Of a stretch of 64,000 bases of DNA, positions 18,419-27,189 are shown piece by piece. Positions within the stretch are counted from its first letter, which is position 1. Each line of letters starts with the position of its first letter. The stretch spans positions 4,232,001 through 4,296,000 of the forward strand of contig NC_008255.1 of NCBI RefSeq assembly GCF_000014145.1. Direction: 5' to 3'. Below the pieces are notes generated by a model that had not been told where the DNA came from, made no database searches, and saw only the letters and a list, made by a program, of their open reading frames with translations. Origin of the DNA: Cytophaga hutchinsonii ATCC 33406. GTDB taxonomy: Bacteria > Bacteroidota > Bacteroidia > Cytophagales > Cytophagaceae. Made by a program: the position numbers and the translations under genes.

Positions 18419-18871
18419 ATGAAAAAAATTATTTTGTCTCTTGCTGTAATTTTTGCTGCAACGAGTTTCTCTAATGCGCAAAACTCACTTTCTATCAAAC
18501 CTATAATGGAAGAAGGGTTAGAGTTTGTAAAAGAAATTGAAAAAAAATATGATGGAAAAGCAATTATCACAAAAGCAGAATTTGATTTTGCCTTAGATGA
18601 CAATTACACCATGATGGATCTGAATAATACGCTTACCTATGTTTTTGCAGGCTTAGGCGATGAAAACATCTCAGACATTTCGCTGGTTGTATACAAAAAT
18701 GAAAATGGAAGCTGGGTTAAAGTTTCGGAAGACAGCGAAGTAAAACCATCTGCAGTCGTTTCTTATCAGCCACCATCCACAGGCGAATATGCGGTAGATA
18801 TTAAAGTAAATAAATATAAGTCAGCAGACAAAATCGGTCACGTAGCCTTATTTGTACTGGCTACAAAATAA
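18419..18871 (+). CDS. Small secreted protein of unknown function
   Basis: 150 residues. A clear signal peptide MKKIILSLAVIFAATSFSNA is followed by a compact domain rich in beta strands (FAGLGDENISDISLVVYKN, then GEYAVDIKVNKY). The pattern of a charged, hydrophilic region with a C-terminal beta-sandwich-like half suggests a periplasmic or surface protein. I do not recognise the family. It is monocistronic, bounded by terminators at 18269-18313 and 18894-18922. Confidence 0.65.
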   Translation: MKKIILSLAVIFAATSFSNAQNSLSIKPIMEEGLEFVKEIEKKYDGKAIITKAEFDFALDDNYTMMDLNNTLTYVFAGLGDENISDISLVVYKNENGSWVKVSEDSEVKPSAVVSYQPPSTGEYAVDIKVNKYKSADKIGHVALFVLATK

Positions 18872-18893
18872 TTTGGTTTAGTTGTTTAATAAG

Positions 18894-18922
18894 AAAGTCC
18901 GGATGAAAGTCCGGACTTTTTT
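18894..18922 (+). terminator. Terminator after the small secreted protein
   Basis: AAAGTCCGGA / TCCGGACTTT stem (18894-18903 and 18910-18919), 6-nt loop, T run 18917-18922. Confidence 0.88.
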
Positions 18923-19036
18923 CGTTTTATATAAATAAATTTCTTTATGATAACTTTTTAACATAAATTCCGCTTTAATAGACATTATCCATTTTTATAA
19001 ATACATATTTTATTTTCAATTTTATTATACATAACT

Positions 19037-20137
19037 ATGCCAAGAGATATTCACGTCAAACCTTTTGATGAAGGAACAAAAGCAAAACTCTCAATTTTTC
19101 AAGATTATTTGAGGGAATGGCTGCCGGTATTTATATCGAAAAGAGATATTTATTGGAACAATATAAACATATATGATTTTTTTGCTGGGCCAGGTAGAGA
19201 TGTTGCTGGAGTGAAAGGTACACCTTGCATTATTATAGATGAATTAGAGCCCCATCTAGAAAGTATAAGAAATAAAAATCTTAAAGTTAACTTATACTTT
19301 AACGAATATGATAAAGCAAAATACGAATTATTAAATGATCATGTTTTACCTAAAGGAAATGAGCAACGAGATTATTATGTCCAAACTGAAAGCTTAGATT
19401 TTAAAGTTGCTTTTCAAAAAAGGCTTGCTGAATTAACTACTAACAATAGTGCAAATTTATTATTTCTAGACCAAAATGGCATTAAGCATATAGGAGAGGA
19501 GACGTTTAAGCAAATCATAAATATTAAAAGAACAGATTTTTTATTTTTCATTTCTTCGTCAACAATTAAAAGATTTTGTGAACATCCAAATATATTGCAG
19601 CATATAAATTTGAGTTCAGAGGATGTAGAGAAAACACCATATGATCAAATTCACAGATTAGTATTGGACTATTATAAAAATTTGATTCCGGCTAATAAAG
19701 CCTATTACTTAGCACCATTTTCGCTGAAAAAAAATGCTGGAGTATATGGATTAATATTTGGGAGTAGTCATGTATTGGGCATGGAAAAATTTTTAACAAC
19801 ATGTTGGAAGGTTGATCCTGAAAGAGGAGAGGCAAACTTTGATATTGATAATGACAAAATAAATCCGGGACAAATCAATATATTTTCAGGTGAAATAAGT
19901 AAGCCTAAAAAGGTGGAAATTTTTGAGAAGGAATTGGAAGAAAATATTACAAAAGGAAAAATTAAAACAGACAAGGATGTATATTTGTTTACCATTACCA
20001 ATGGCTTTTTACCTTCTCATGCAAAGAATGTCTTAAAAAAATTAGCTTCATCGAATAAAATTTCAAAAATGAAGTTTAATATAAGTAGTACGATCTGTAA
20101 AATTGGAGCGAGTTTAACTCCTATAAAATTAAATTGA
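19037..20137 (+). CDS. tcmP: Three-Cys-motif partner protein TcmP
   Basis: A 366-residue member of the TcmP family, named because it is encoded beside a protein with a three-cysteine motif, as here. The Rossmann-like start is [13 protein letters not shown] (residues 43-55), which resembles motif I of SAM-dependent methyltransferases, then GVKGTP and [20 protein letters not shown] (D145) sits where a catalytic acidic motif would be. The C-terminal 90 residues are basic and may be a winged helix. Function is unknown; members occur in variable, defence-like DNA. The gene is clearly more AT-rich than the flanking housekeeping genes, and the next start follows its stop by one base. Confidence 0.85.
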   Translation: MPRDIHVKPFDEGTKAKLSIFQDYLREWLPVFISKRDIYWNNINIYDFFAGPGRDVAGVKGTPCIIIDELEPHLESIRNKNLKVNLYFNEYDKAKYELLNDHVLPKGNEQRDYYVQTESLDFKVAFQKRLAELTTNNSANLLFLDQNGIKHIGEETFKQIINIKRTDFLFFISSSTIKRFCEHPNILQHINLSSEDVEKTPYDQIHRLVLDYYKNLIPANKAYYLAPFSLKKNAGVYGLIFGSSHVLGMEKFLTTCWKVDPERGEANFDIDNDKINPGQINIFSGEISKPKKVEIFEKELEENITKGKIKTDKDVYLFTITNGFLPSHAKNVLKKLASSNKISKMKFNISSTICKIGASLTPIKLN

Positions 20138-20138
20138 T

Positions 20139-20867
20139 ATGGCACAATCAAGTATTGAATGGACAGAAATGACATGGAATCCTACTACTGGGTGTACAAA
20201 AATTTCTGCTGGTTGCAAATTTTGTTATGCTGAAATAATGTCCAAGCGGCTTAAGGCAATGGGCATTGATAAGTATAAAGATGGATTTAAAGTTAATATA
20301 TATCCCGATGCCCTATCAATTCCTTACACTTGGAAATCGTCAAAAGTGGTTTTTGTCAACTCAATGAGTGATTTATTTCATGAAGATATACCTTTAGATT
20401 ATATTAAAAAGGTATTTCAGGTTATGAATGAAAATCCACAACATGTTTTTCAGGTTTTAACTAAAAGAGCAGAACGATTATTTGAAGTATATAAAGAATT
20501 GAAGTGGACTCATAATATCTGGATGGGCGTTTCAGTTGAAAATGATAAAGTAAAAAATCGAATTGATCTTTTAAGAAAAACTTCTGCAAAAGTGAAGTTC
20601 CTTTCATTAGAACCTTTAATAGGACCATTGCCGAAATTAAATTTAAAAAAAATTGACTGGGTAATAGTTGGTGGCGAAAGTGGCCATAGACCTCGACCAA
20701 TGGATTCAGACTGGGTTTTAGATATTCAAGAGCAATGTCTTAAATCAGATGTCGCATTTTTCTTCAAGCAATGGGGAGGTAGGAATAAAAAGGCCAATGG
20801 TCGTTTATTGAATGGAAGAACATATGATGAAATGCCAGAAATTATGGAAATAGAGAAAGTTAAATAG
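20139..20867 (+). CDS. DUF5131 (phage Gp37/Gp68-like) three-Cys protein, radical-SAM-like
   Basis: A 242-residue member of DUF5131. It begins [16 protein letters not shown] and has C19-x6-C26-x2-C29 followed by YAE, the three-Cys motif after which TcmP is named; it probably holds a 4Fe-4S cluster in the manner of radical-SAM enzymes, although the spacing is not the classical Cx3Cx2C. Other conserved blocks are [52 protein letters not shown] and a C-terminal FFKQWGG. Substrate unknown. Its start is 1 nt after tcmP, so the two are translated together. Confidence 0.88.
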   Translation: MAQSSIEWTEMTWNPTTGCTKISAGCKFCYAEIMSKRLKAMGIDKYKDGFKVNIYPDALSIPYTWKSSKVVFVNSMSDLFHEDIPLDYIKKVFQVMNENPQHVFQVLTKRAERLFEVYKELKWTHNIWMGVSVENDKVKNRIDLLRKTSAKVKFLSLEPLIGPLPKLNLKKIDWVIVGGESGHRPRPMDSDWVLDIQEQCLKSDVAFFFKQWGGRNKKANGRLLNGRTYDEMPEIMEIEKVK

Positions 20868-20875
20868 ACATATAA

Positions 20876-21586
20876 ATGATAGATTATATTAAAGAATTTT
20901 GTCTTACAAAGGGAATAAAATATTTTTATGTTTCATCATTTAATGAAAACGGAAATGTATTTGATTTCGATAATACAAGCCAATCCATAAATGATTTTTT
21001 AAACTTTGGACTTTTAATGGATCAAAAGTATTTACTAATAGAGAAGGAAATTTTCAATTCTGCAATTGAAGATCCAGAAGAAGAATTCGAAAAATATGAC
21101 CAACAGATTGGCTGTTTAACATTATACTGGCTCAGTAATGGAATAATTCACAAATTTGAGCATTTAGAAAGTTGGTATGATGAATACTTAAATGGAGCAA
21201 ACAATTCAGAGGGTTCCATTTTTGATGAAGATTTTTCTAGCAATCCAATTAGGCTTTCTAAAGTTGTAATTGATATTATTATTAATAGTTTTGTTGAAGA
21301 TGAGAATTATTTTAAATATAATACAAGACCTAGCAAACTAGAATCAATTCTTGAGGATATATATCTTAAAAATAATATTGACGGAGAAAATGTTCATTAT
21401 CAAGATAAACTCGAAATTAAATATAAAGCACAGCAAAAATTCTCTAAATATCATTTAGTTAAAAAAGAAAAAGAATTTTCGAAAGTAATAAAAGATCTTA
21501 AAAATAAAGATGGATTAAGTAAAAAAGCCATCATTGCTCAATTAGATATAACTGAAGGAATATACGAAAAGTGTTATAATCAATGA
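20876..21586 (+). CDS. Unknown acidic protein, third gene of the TcmP cassette
   Basis: 236 residues, starting 8 nt after the DUF5131 stop, so in the same operon. I do not recognise the family. The first 150 residues are acidic (DPEEEFEKYD, DEDFSS, DENYF), the following 60 are lysine-rich, and the end (DGLSKKAIIAQLDITEG) resembles a small helix-turn-helix. No signal peptide or membrane helix is visible, so it is cytoplasmic. AT content is as high as in the two genes before it. It could be a regulator, an immunity-type partner or an effector; the sequence does not decide. Confidence 0.65.
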   Translation: MIDYIKEFCLTKGIKYFYVSSFNENGNVFDFDNTSQSINDFLNFGLLMDQKYLLIEKEIFNSAIEDPEEEFEKYDQQIGCLTLYWLSNGIIHKFEHLESWYDEYLNGANNSEGSIFDEDFSSNPIRLSKVVIDIIINSFVEDENYFKYNTRPSKLESILEDIYLKNNIDGENVHYQDKLEIKYKAQQKFSKYHLVKKEKEFSKVIKDLKNKDGLSKKAIIAQLDITEGIYEKCYNQ

Positions 21587-21618
21587 ATCGAACAATTTTA
21601 AGTATTTATATTCTATTC

Positions 21619-23709
21619 CTAACTGATCCGGCTCCACTCTTTGCTGTTCTTATTCTTCGACTCCATGTAGCCGCGCAGCATACGATTTTCAGGTTTTAAT
21701 AATTCCGGATCGCTATCCAACAGATCCATGGCTGATTGGCGGCTTAACTGTAATGTCTGAGAATCCTGTGCAAGATCGGCAATACGCAGATCCAGCACAC
21801 CGCTTTGCTGTGTACCTGCCAGGTCGCCCGGTCCGCGGAGTTTCAGATCAACATCGGCTATCTCAAAACCGTTTGTGGTCCGCACCATCGTTTCAATACG
21901 CGTTTTCGTATTTGCCGATAACTTATGACTGGTCATTAACACACAATATGACTGATCCGCGCCGCGGCCAACACGCCCGCGCAACTGGTGCAGCTGTGAG
22001 AGTCCGAAACGTTCTGCATTCTCAATCACCATTACACTGGCATTCGGTACGTTCACACCAACTTCAATAACGGTAGTCGCAACCATGATTTTTGTTTCGC
22101 CTTTTACAAAACGCTGCATTTCAAAATCCTTGTCGGCAGGTTTCATACGGCCGTGGAGGATGCCAACCGGAAATTCCGGAAAGGCACGGTTGATGCTTTC
22201 AAAGCCATCCATCAGATCTTTCAGGTCCAGCTTCTCATTTTCTTCAATCAGTGGATACACAATGTATATTTGCCTTCCTTCCAGTATCTGTTTGCGGATA
22301 AAACCAAATACAAGCAACCGGTCTTTATCAAATTTATGGGAAGTAGAAATAGGCTTTCTTCCGGCTGGCATCTGATCAATAACAGAAATGTCCAGATCAC
22401 CATATAAGGTCATGGCAAGGGTACGCGGAATGGGCGTTGCTGTCATGACAAGCACGTGCGGCGGCAGTTCCGTATTCTTCTTCCAGAGCTTGGCGCGTTG
22501 CGCAACACCAAAACGGTGCTGCTCATCAATAATACATATACCCAGATTCTTGAATTGAACAATGTCTTCCAGAATGGCATGTGTGCCGATTAAAATATTC
22601 AGACTGCCATCTAACAGATCACGGTGAATCACATCACGCTCTTTTTTCTTTGATGAGCCTGTAAGCTTCGCAACCGTTAAACCAACTTTGGCTGCGAGTT
22701 CTTTCAACCCTTCATAATGTTGTGCCGCCAGAATTTCCGTAGGTGCGATCAGACAAGCCTGGTAGCCATTATCAATAGCCATGAGCATGCACAGAAACCC
22801 AACAATTGTTTTTCCGCTTCCAACATCCCCCTGTAAAAGCCTGTTCATCTGCTTTCCCGAACATACATCTTTATAGATTTCTTTTACGACACGTTTTTGC
22901 GCGTCCGTCAGATCAAACGGAAGATGTTCTTTATAAAAGACATTTAAGGTTGGAATGTGATTGAATACAAAACCTCTGTAATGTATTTTCCGATATGTTT
23001 TCTGATGCAGAAGTTTTATCTGAATTAAAAAAAGCTCTTCAAATTTTAAGCGTGCTTTTGCTTTCTCAACGGAAGCAGCATTTGGCGGAAGATGGATCCA
23101 TTCCATTGCCTGCGCGCGCGAGATCAGTTTGTATTCATCTATAATAGCAGCAGGCAGAATTTCCGGCAGCTTCGATGCAATTTCTTTAACTAGCTTCTCC
23201 GTTAATTTTGAAATCGCTTTGCTATCCATGCCGCGTGCTTTTAATTTCTCCGTGACATTATATACTGGCTGCAACCCTTTTTCAGTTTTATCTTCCGAAT
23301 AAACTTCCATCTCCGGATGCACAACGTTTAGCTTGCGCCCGTAAAGATTGGGCTTGCCGAAAACAACATAAATAGTATTGGGCAGAATATTTTTTTCGAT
23401 CCAGGCGCCGCCCTGAAACCACACCAGCTCTAAGATTCCGGTATCGTCCTGCACATAAGCGATCAGGCGTTTCTTTGGTCCGACACCCTGACTGGAAATA
23501 CCGGTAATGCGTCCGCGTACCTGTATGTACGGTAAGTCTTCATGAATATCTTTAATGGCATAAATCTTACTTCTGTCCTCATGCCGGAAGGGATAGTAAT
23601 ACAGCAAATCTTCAAAAGTAAAAATGCGCAACTCAGTATTAAGCAGCGCGGCCTTTTGCGGACCAATGCCTTTCAGGAACTCTACTTTAGTGTCGAGGAT
23701 TGTTGACAT
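21619..23709 (-). CDS. recG: ATP-dependent DNA helicase RecG
   Basis: Branch-migration helicase that remodels stalled forks and Holliday junctions. The 696-residue protein matches the family length (E. coli RecG 693). An N-terminal wedge OB-fold with YIQVRGRITG (about residues 60-150) precedes the helicase core: Walker A GDVGSGKT, DEQH box IIDEQHRFG, TATPIPRTLAMT, and the RecG-typical QLRGRVGRG motif VI. Its end faces the end of the AT-rich cassette across only 32 bp with no terminator between. Confidence 0.96.
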   Translation of the reverse strand: MSTILDTKVEFLKGIGPQKAALLNTELRIFTFEDLLYYYPFRHEDRSKIYAIKDIHEDLPYIQVRGRITGISSQGVGPKKRLIAYVQDDTGILELVWFQGGAWIEKNILPNTIYVVFGKPNLYGRKLNVVHPEMEVYSEDKTEKGLQPVYNVTEKLKARGMDSKAISKLTEKLVKEIASKLPEILPAAIIDEYKLISRAQAMEWIHLPPNAASVEKAKARLKFEELFLIQIKLLHQKTYRKIHYRGFVFNHIPTLNVFYKEHLPFDLTDAQKRVVKEIYKDVCSGKQMNRLLQGDVGSGKTIVGFLCMLMAIDNGYQACLIAPTEILAAQHYEGLKELAAKVGLTVAKLTGSSKKKERDVIHRDLLDGSLNILIGTHAILEDIVQFKNLGICIIDEQHRFGVAQRAKLWKKNTELPPHVLVMTATPIPRTLAMTLYGDLDISVIDQMPAGRKPISTSHKFDKDRLLVFGFIRKQILEGRQIYIVYPLIEENEKLDLKDLMDGFESINRAFPEFPVGILHGRMKPADKDFEMQRFVKGETKIMVATTVIEVGVNVPNASVMVIENAERFGLSQLHQLRGRVGRGADQSYCVLMTSHKLSANTKTRIETMVRTTNGFEIADVDLKLRGPGDLAGTQQSGVLDLRIADLAQDSQTLQLSRQSAMDLLDSDPELLKPENRMLRGYMESKNKNSKEWSRIS

Positions 23710-23724
23710 AAGTTGTTAAAATAA

Positions 23725-23747
23725 CAAATTACAAAAAACAAATTCCA
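23725..23747 (+). repeat. Short dispersed repeat, copy 2
   Basis: The same 23-nt word as at 3436-3458 with one change (A for G). It overlaps the left arm of the inverted repeat that follows. Confidence 0.55.
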
Positions 23748-23791
23748 AACGGAATAAGAATATCTGGAAATTTTCACCCGTTTGGAATTTG
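23739..23791 (-). terminator. Hairpin downstream of gldD
   Basis: A perfect 14-bp inverted repeat, CAAATTCCAAACGG (23739-23752) and its complement (23778-23791), with a 25-nt loop. Read on the minus strand it lies 29 nt after the gldD stop and is followed by a T-rich stretch, as expected for a terminator, although recG starts just beyond it. Confidence 0.55.
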
Positions 23792-23819
23792 GGTTTTGCT
23801 ATTTGAAATTTTAGTTGTC

Positions 23820-24410
23820 TTATTTAAACTTCAAGGTTTCTATAAGGTGCATGACATCTTCTTTCATGTAACTGATCACGGGTGCAAGCGAATCATTCTT
23901 TGTTGATGTTCTGAAATAAACGGCACCGCGTAAAAAGTTTTTCGTTGAATCTGTTACGTGAAACTGAATCTGGCTGGGCACATCGCCACTCAGTTCAAAT
24001 ACTTTTACCGCATAACCATTTTTTGTATCGGTGATCAGTTCATCAATCGCATATGCTTTCACATTATGCTTATTGGCAAGCGTATGAGAATCTTTGATAT
24101 ATTCTTCTAATGTTTTAGGATTATTATTTGTCTTCTTATACGTGATCTGAATGTTGGCTTTGTATTCAGGGTAATAAATATCTATCCAATACGGCTCTGC
24201 AGTTTTGGTGGTGTCGGGAACAATTTTCGCAATGCTTGAATATTCAAATGTGTATGGATAGTCACCTGTAAGGGTATCATAACGGTGTGCAGGAAGATCT
24301 ATTTTATTAAAGCCCTTAGGTTTTGGCATAAAGGCATTTTCTTCATTGCTGCAGGAAGAGACTAAAATAAGTAAACCGAGAATGGATAGAACGAATATAT
24401 TATTTTTCAT
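23820..24410 (-). CDS. gldD: Gliding motility lipoprotein GldD
   Basis: Lipoprotein needed for gliding and for the type IX secretion machinery in Flavobacterium. The 196-residue protein has a lipoprotein signal ending LVSSC (C20) and GldD-typical PKPKGFNKIDLPAHRYDTL, then YPYTFEYSS and YWIDIYYPEYKA. Processing would be by LspA. The start overlaps the end of the gldE-like gene by 11 bp, and the gldE-gldD pair beside ssb and mutY is the arrangement known from Flavobacterium. Confidence 0.9.
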   Translation of the reverse strand: MKNNIFVLSILGLLILVSSCSNEENAFMPKPKGFNKIDLPAHRYDTLTGDYPYTFEYSSIAKIVPDTTKTAEPYWIDIYYPEYKANIQITYKKTNNNPKTLEEYIKDSHTLANKHNVKAYAIDELITDTKNGYAVKVFELSGDVPSQIQFHVTDSTKNFLRGAVYFRTSTKNDSLAPVISYMKEDVMHLIETLKFK

Positions 24411-25281
24411 TTTCTGAATTTTCTGGAACTGTTACTTTTACCCGAAGAATACGTTTGCTGTTAACGGCATCGATTTTAAAAACATATCCTTCATAAATGA
24501 TTTCATCGCCAAGGCGCGGGAGATCTGAGTTGATGTTCAGCAGCAAGCCTCCAAGTGTTTCGCTTTCACCTTTTACTTCGTCAAATATATCTTTATCCAG
24601 CTCAATTGCTTTATAAAAATCCACCAGCGAAATTTTTCCTTCAAACAAATAACTGGTATCGCTTAGTTGCGCATAGGGTTTTTCATCATCGTCATATTCA
24701 TCATGAATGTCGCCGACAATTTCTTCAATAACATCTTCCATGGTGATCAATCCGGCAGTACCGCCATATTCATCTACTACAATAGCCATATGCAAATGCT
24801 TCAATTGAAATTCACGAAGCAATTCTTCGATCAGTTTAGTTTCAGGAATAAATTCAACAGTACGGATCAGCTGTTGCCAGTTAAAATCTTTTTCCTTGTT
24901 ATAAAACGGAAACAGATCTTTAATATTTAAAACGCCTTCAATTTTATCAGCAGATTCTTTATAAACAGGAATTCGGGAAAAACCACAGGTACTGATATAT
25001 TCCTGCAGCTGCTCGTAATTCAGTGCTATATCAACGGCAGCCATATCCATGCGCGGACACATGATTTGCTTAACCATGATATTACCAAATTTAACCAGAC
25101 CACGGATCATTTCCTTTTCTTCACGCGTACTGAGCGTGCCTTTAGCAGATTCCAGTTCGCGCTCTAATTTTTCAATGTACTCACGCTGACTTTCTGTAAT
25201 TTCTTGAATACCAAAAAGCTTACGCATGTATTTTGAAAACGCATCCGTAGACTTTTTATTCTGTTTACTCCCTTCGGACAT
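24400..25281 (-). CDS. gldE: GldE-like CBS/CorC domain protein lacking the membrane domain
   Basis: 293 residues. After a charged N-terminus with a short coiled coil come the pair of CBS domains (about residues 70-205, including MCPRMDMAAVDI, GFSRIPVYKE and DEYGGTAGLITMEDVIEEIVGDI) and a C-terminal CorC_HlyC domain. Position between ssb and gldD identifies it as the GldE locus. GldE of Flavobacterium carries an N-terminal membrane domain of about 150 residues; none is present here, so the protein has the layout of soluble CorC. The ssb terminator lies 35 bp upstream, so a lost upstream exon-like part is unlikely. Sequence similarity alone would also allow the name CorC. Confidence 0.75.
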   Translation of the reverse strand: MSEGSKQNKKSTDAFSKYMRKLFGIQEITESQREYIEKLERELESAKGTLSTREEKEMIRGLVKFGNIMVKQIMCPRMDMAAVDIALNYEQLQEYISTCGFSRIPVYKESADKIEGVLNIKDLFPFYNKEKDFNWQQLIRTVEFIPETKLIEELLREFQLKHLHMAIVVDEYGGTAGLITMEDVIEEIVGDIHDEYDDDEKPYAQLSDTSYLFEGKISLVDFYKAIELDKDIFDEVKGESETLGGLLLNINSDLPRLGDEIIYEGYVFKIDAVNSKRILRVKVTVPENSENEK

Positions 25282-25315
25282 AAAACTCTTAATAGATTTT
25301 GTATATAAAATAAGA

Positions 25316-25350
25316 AAGCCTGTTGCAGGCGCAATGCCGGCAACAGGCTT
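25316..25350 (-). terminator. Terminator of ssb
   Basis: An 11-bp perfect stem, AAGCCTGTTGC (25316-25326) and GCAACAGGCTT (25340-25350), extended by GGC/GCC inside the loop. On the minus strand the T-rich stretch TTTCTTATTTT follows. Confidence 0.85.
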
Positions 25351-25460
25351 GTGAATTGCCTATGCAATAAATATAGATTCTACCGGAGAAACTATATTTA
25401 AATTGTAAATGGGGTAAGGATCAGCCGATCGTTCCAACAAACAATTCTTTTAGTGAAACA

Positions 25461-25919
25461 TTAGAAAGGTAAATCGTCTGCGCCACTTGTTTGTGGCTCA
25501 AAAGATCCTGCACTCTCCATTGCAACAGATGCAGATGAAGATGATGATGACATATTACCATTACCATTTGGTGAATCAGAACCTCCTGATTTTGCACCCA
25601 GCATTGTCATGGTATCTCCAATGATTTCAGTGATGTATTTTTTTACACCATCTTTATCGTCGTACGAACGTGTACGAATTTTTCCTTCAACGTAAATCTG
25701 GCTACCCTTACGAAGGTAACGTTCAATTACGTCTGCAACGGGACCATAAAAAACTACGTTGTGCCATTCAGTCTGGTCAACGCGCTCTCCGCTTTTGTTT
25801 TTGTAAGATTCAGTTGTAGCAAGCGAAAAATTTGCCACTTTTCTGTCGGTGCCGATAGCACGCACTTCGGGATCTTTACCAAGATTCCCTACTAGAATTA
25901 CTTTGTTAATTCCTGCCAT
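25461..25919 (-). CDS. ssb: Single-stranded DNA-binding protein
   Basis: Coats single-stranded DNA during replication and repair. The 152-residue protein has an OB-fold (residues 1-110; NKVILVGNLGKDPEVRA, then VDQTEWHNVVFYGPVAD and YVEGKIRTRSY), a Gly/Ser/Asn-rich linker, and the conserved acidic tail DDLPF used to recruit partner proteins. It has its own consensus promoter inside the end of mutY and is closed by the 25316-25350 terminator. Confidence 0.96.
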   Translation of the reverse strand: MAGINKVILVGNLGKDPEVRAIGTDRKVANFSLATTESYKNKSGERVDQTEWHNVVFYGPVADVIERYLRKGSQIYVEGKIRTRSYDDKDGVKKYITEIIGDTMTMLGAKSGGSDSPNGNGNMSSSSSSASVAMESAGSFEPQTSGADDLPF

Positions 25920-25964
25920 GATTAATAATTAAAATTTTTAGCTAATTGAAAAATTGTATTAGAC

Positions 25965-25995
25965 TAAAGGTAGCTAAAATTTATGAGCCTTCAAA
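25965..25995 (-). promoter_or_regulatory. Bacteroidetes-type promoter for ssb
   Basis: On the minus strand, TTTG (25992-25995), a 19-nt spacer and TACCTTTA (25965-25972), one mismatch from TAnnTTTG. It overlaps the mutY stop codon and lies about 45 nt ahead of the ssb ATG. Confidence 0.6.
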
Positions 25996-27041
25996 TACTT
26001 TGTAATCAAAACAGGCTTGGGCGTTACAGGGAGTTCGTTAAACGCGATTTCTTCAAGATTATATGTTTTTTTTATACAATTGTAAACTTTTTTTTCTACC
26101 TCCGCCATATAAATTTTTGCATGTAAGATTTGATGACTTAAAATGTGTTTATAGGTTATAGATTCTCCCGAAATATTTTTTTTGTCAAGATCAGGAACCA
26201 ATTTTAAGGCTTCAGTTAGTGAGGCTGCTTTAGGCGTTTCTACCAGTAAAAACTCAAAAAGTCCTTGCCAGATATCGTTGCTTCCACGCTCTTTCATAAG
26301 TACGGTGTTATTATTTGTAATCATGAAATAGGTCATGTAGCGCTCCTGTTTCGCTTTTTGTTTCGCTTTTACAGGTAATACCCGCTGGTCGCCGGTTAAA
26401 TGTGCCACACAGATTTCAGCAAAGCAGCAGTCACCACATTTTGGCTCGGCAGGGGTACAATGCAACGCGCCGAATTCCATAATTGCCTGATTATATATAT
26501 CGGGGTCTTTTTGGGGAATCAATTGTTGCGCCAGGGCTGCGAAAGTCTTTTTCGAACTGTTCTGTGTAATATCTTCATAGATACCAAACACCCTGGAAAG
26601 TACCCGGTACACGTTACCGTCTACTACGGCAACCTGTTCTTTATAGGCAAAGGAGGCGATAGCAGCAGCAGTATATGGCCCAACTCCTTTTAAATCAAGT
26701 AATTCTTTATAAGAGCCAGGAAAAGAACCTCCAAACTGAGACATTACCTGCAGGGCAGTTTTATGTAAGTTTCTGGCTCTGGAATAATATCCCAAACCTT
26801 GCCAAAGCGACAAAATGTCTTTTTCGCTGGCTTTTGCCATGTGTTTTACTGTCGGAAATGCTTTCAAAAAGGAAAAATAATACGGCATTCCCTGCTGAAC
26901 CCTGGTCTGCTGTAAAATAATTTCAGACAGCCAGATGGGATATGGATCACGCGTATCCCGCCATGGAAGTTCTCTTTTGTTTTTTAAATACCACTTTATC
27001 AGTTCCTTAGGAAACTTTTTTTTAATCTCAGGTGTTATCAC
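25974..27041 (-). CDS. mutY: A/G-specific adenine glycosylase MutY
   Basis: Removes adenine mispaired with 8-oxoguanine. The 355-residue protein has the catalytic helix SEIILQQTRV, the helix-hairpin-helix LKGVGPYTAAAI, the catalytic aspartate in VAVVDGNVYRVLSR, and an iron-sulfur cluster motif C-x6-C-x2-C-x5-C (CTPAEPKCGDCCFAEIC, which also holds one extra Cys). A NUDIX-like C-terminal domain (residues 230-355) recognises 8-oxoG. Length fits the family. Confidence 0.96.
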   Translation of the reverse strand: MITPEIKKKFPKELIKWYLKNKRELPWRDTRDPYPIWLSEIILQQTRVQQGMPYYFSFLKAFPTVKHMAKASEKDILSLWQGLGYYSRARNLHKTALQVMSQFGGSFPGSYKELLDLKGVGPYTAAAIASFAYKEQVAVVDGNVYRVLSRVFGIYEDITQNSSKKTFAALAQQLIPQKDPDIYNQAIMEFGALHCTPAEPKCGDCCFAEICVAHLTGDQRVLPVKAKQKAKQERYMTYFMITNNNTVLMKERGSNDIWQGLFEFLLVETPKAASLTEALKLVPDLDKKNISGESITYKHILSHQILHAKIYMAEVEKKVYNCIKKTYNLEEIAFNELPVTPKPVLITKYLKAHKF

Positions 27042-27075
27042 AGAATAGGGGATATGCTTAACCGCTTATGTTACA

Positions 27076-27083
27076 CAAAATTA
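27076..27083 (-). promoter_or_regulatory. Possible -7 element for mutY
   Basis: Minus strand TAATTTTG is a perfect TAnnTTTG, about 35 nt ahead of the mutY ATG. The -33 box at the expected distance (27103-27106) does not match, so the call is tentative. Confidence 0.4.
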
Positions 27084-27107
27084 TGTAGGATTAATTAAGT
27101 AAATATA

Positions 27108-27138
27108 TTTTTTATTAACGAATAGTACCCTAAATTTG
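27108..27138 (+). promoter_or_regulatory. Bacteroidetes-type promoter for the HU gene
   Basis: TTTT (27108-27111), a 19-nt spacer and TAAATTTG (27131-27138), the latter a perfect TAnnTTTG. RNA would start near 27144, about 45 nt before ATG 27190. Confidence 0.6.
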
Positions 27139-27189
27139 TAAGCTATTTTTGAACTAATTAAGTATCATATAATTAATAAATATAGAGTA

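Noticed and set aside
21619-21650. A possible terminator between the unknown third gene and recG
   Set aside because: The 32-bp gap has no convincing stem or T run on either strand.
25282-25460. A missing N-terminal membrane segment of gldE encoded upstream in another frame
   Set aside because: The only upstream sequence is the ssb terminator and short AT-rich spacer; the open frame on this strand is a shadow without hydrophobic helices of the right type.
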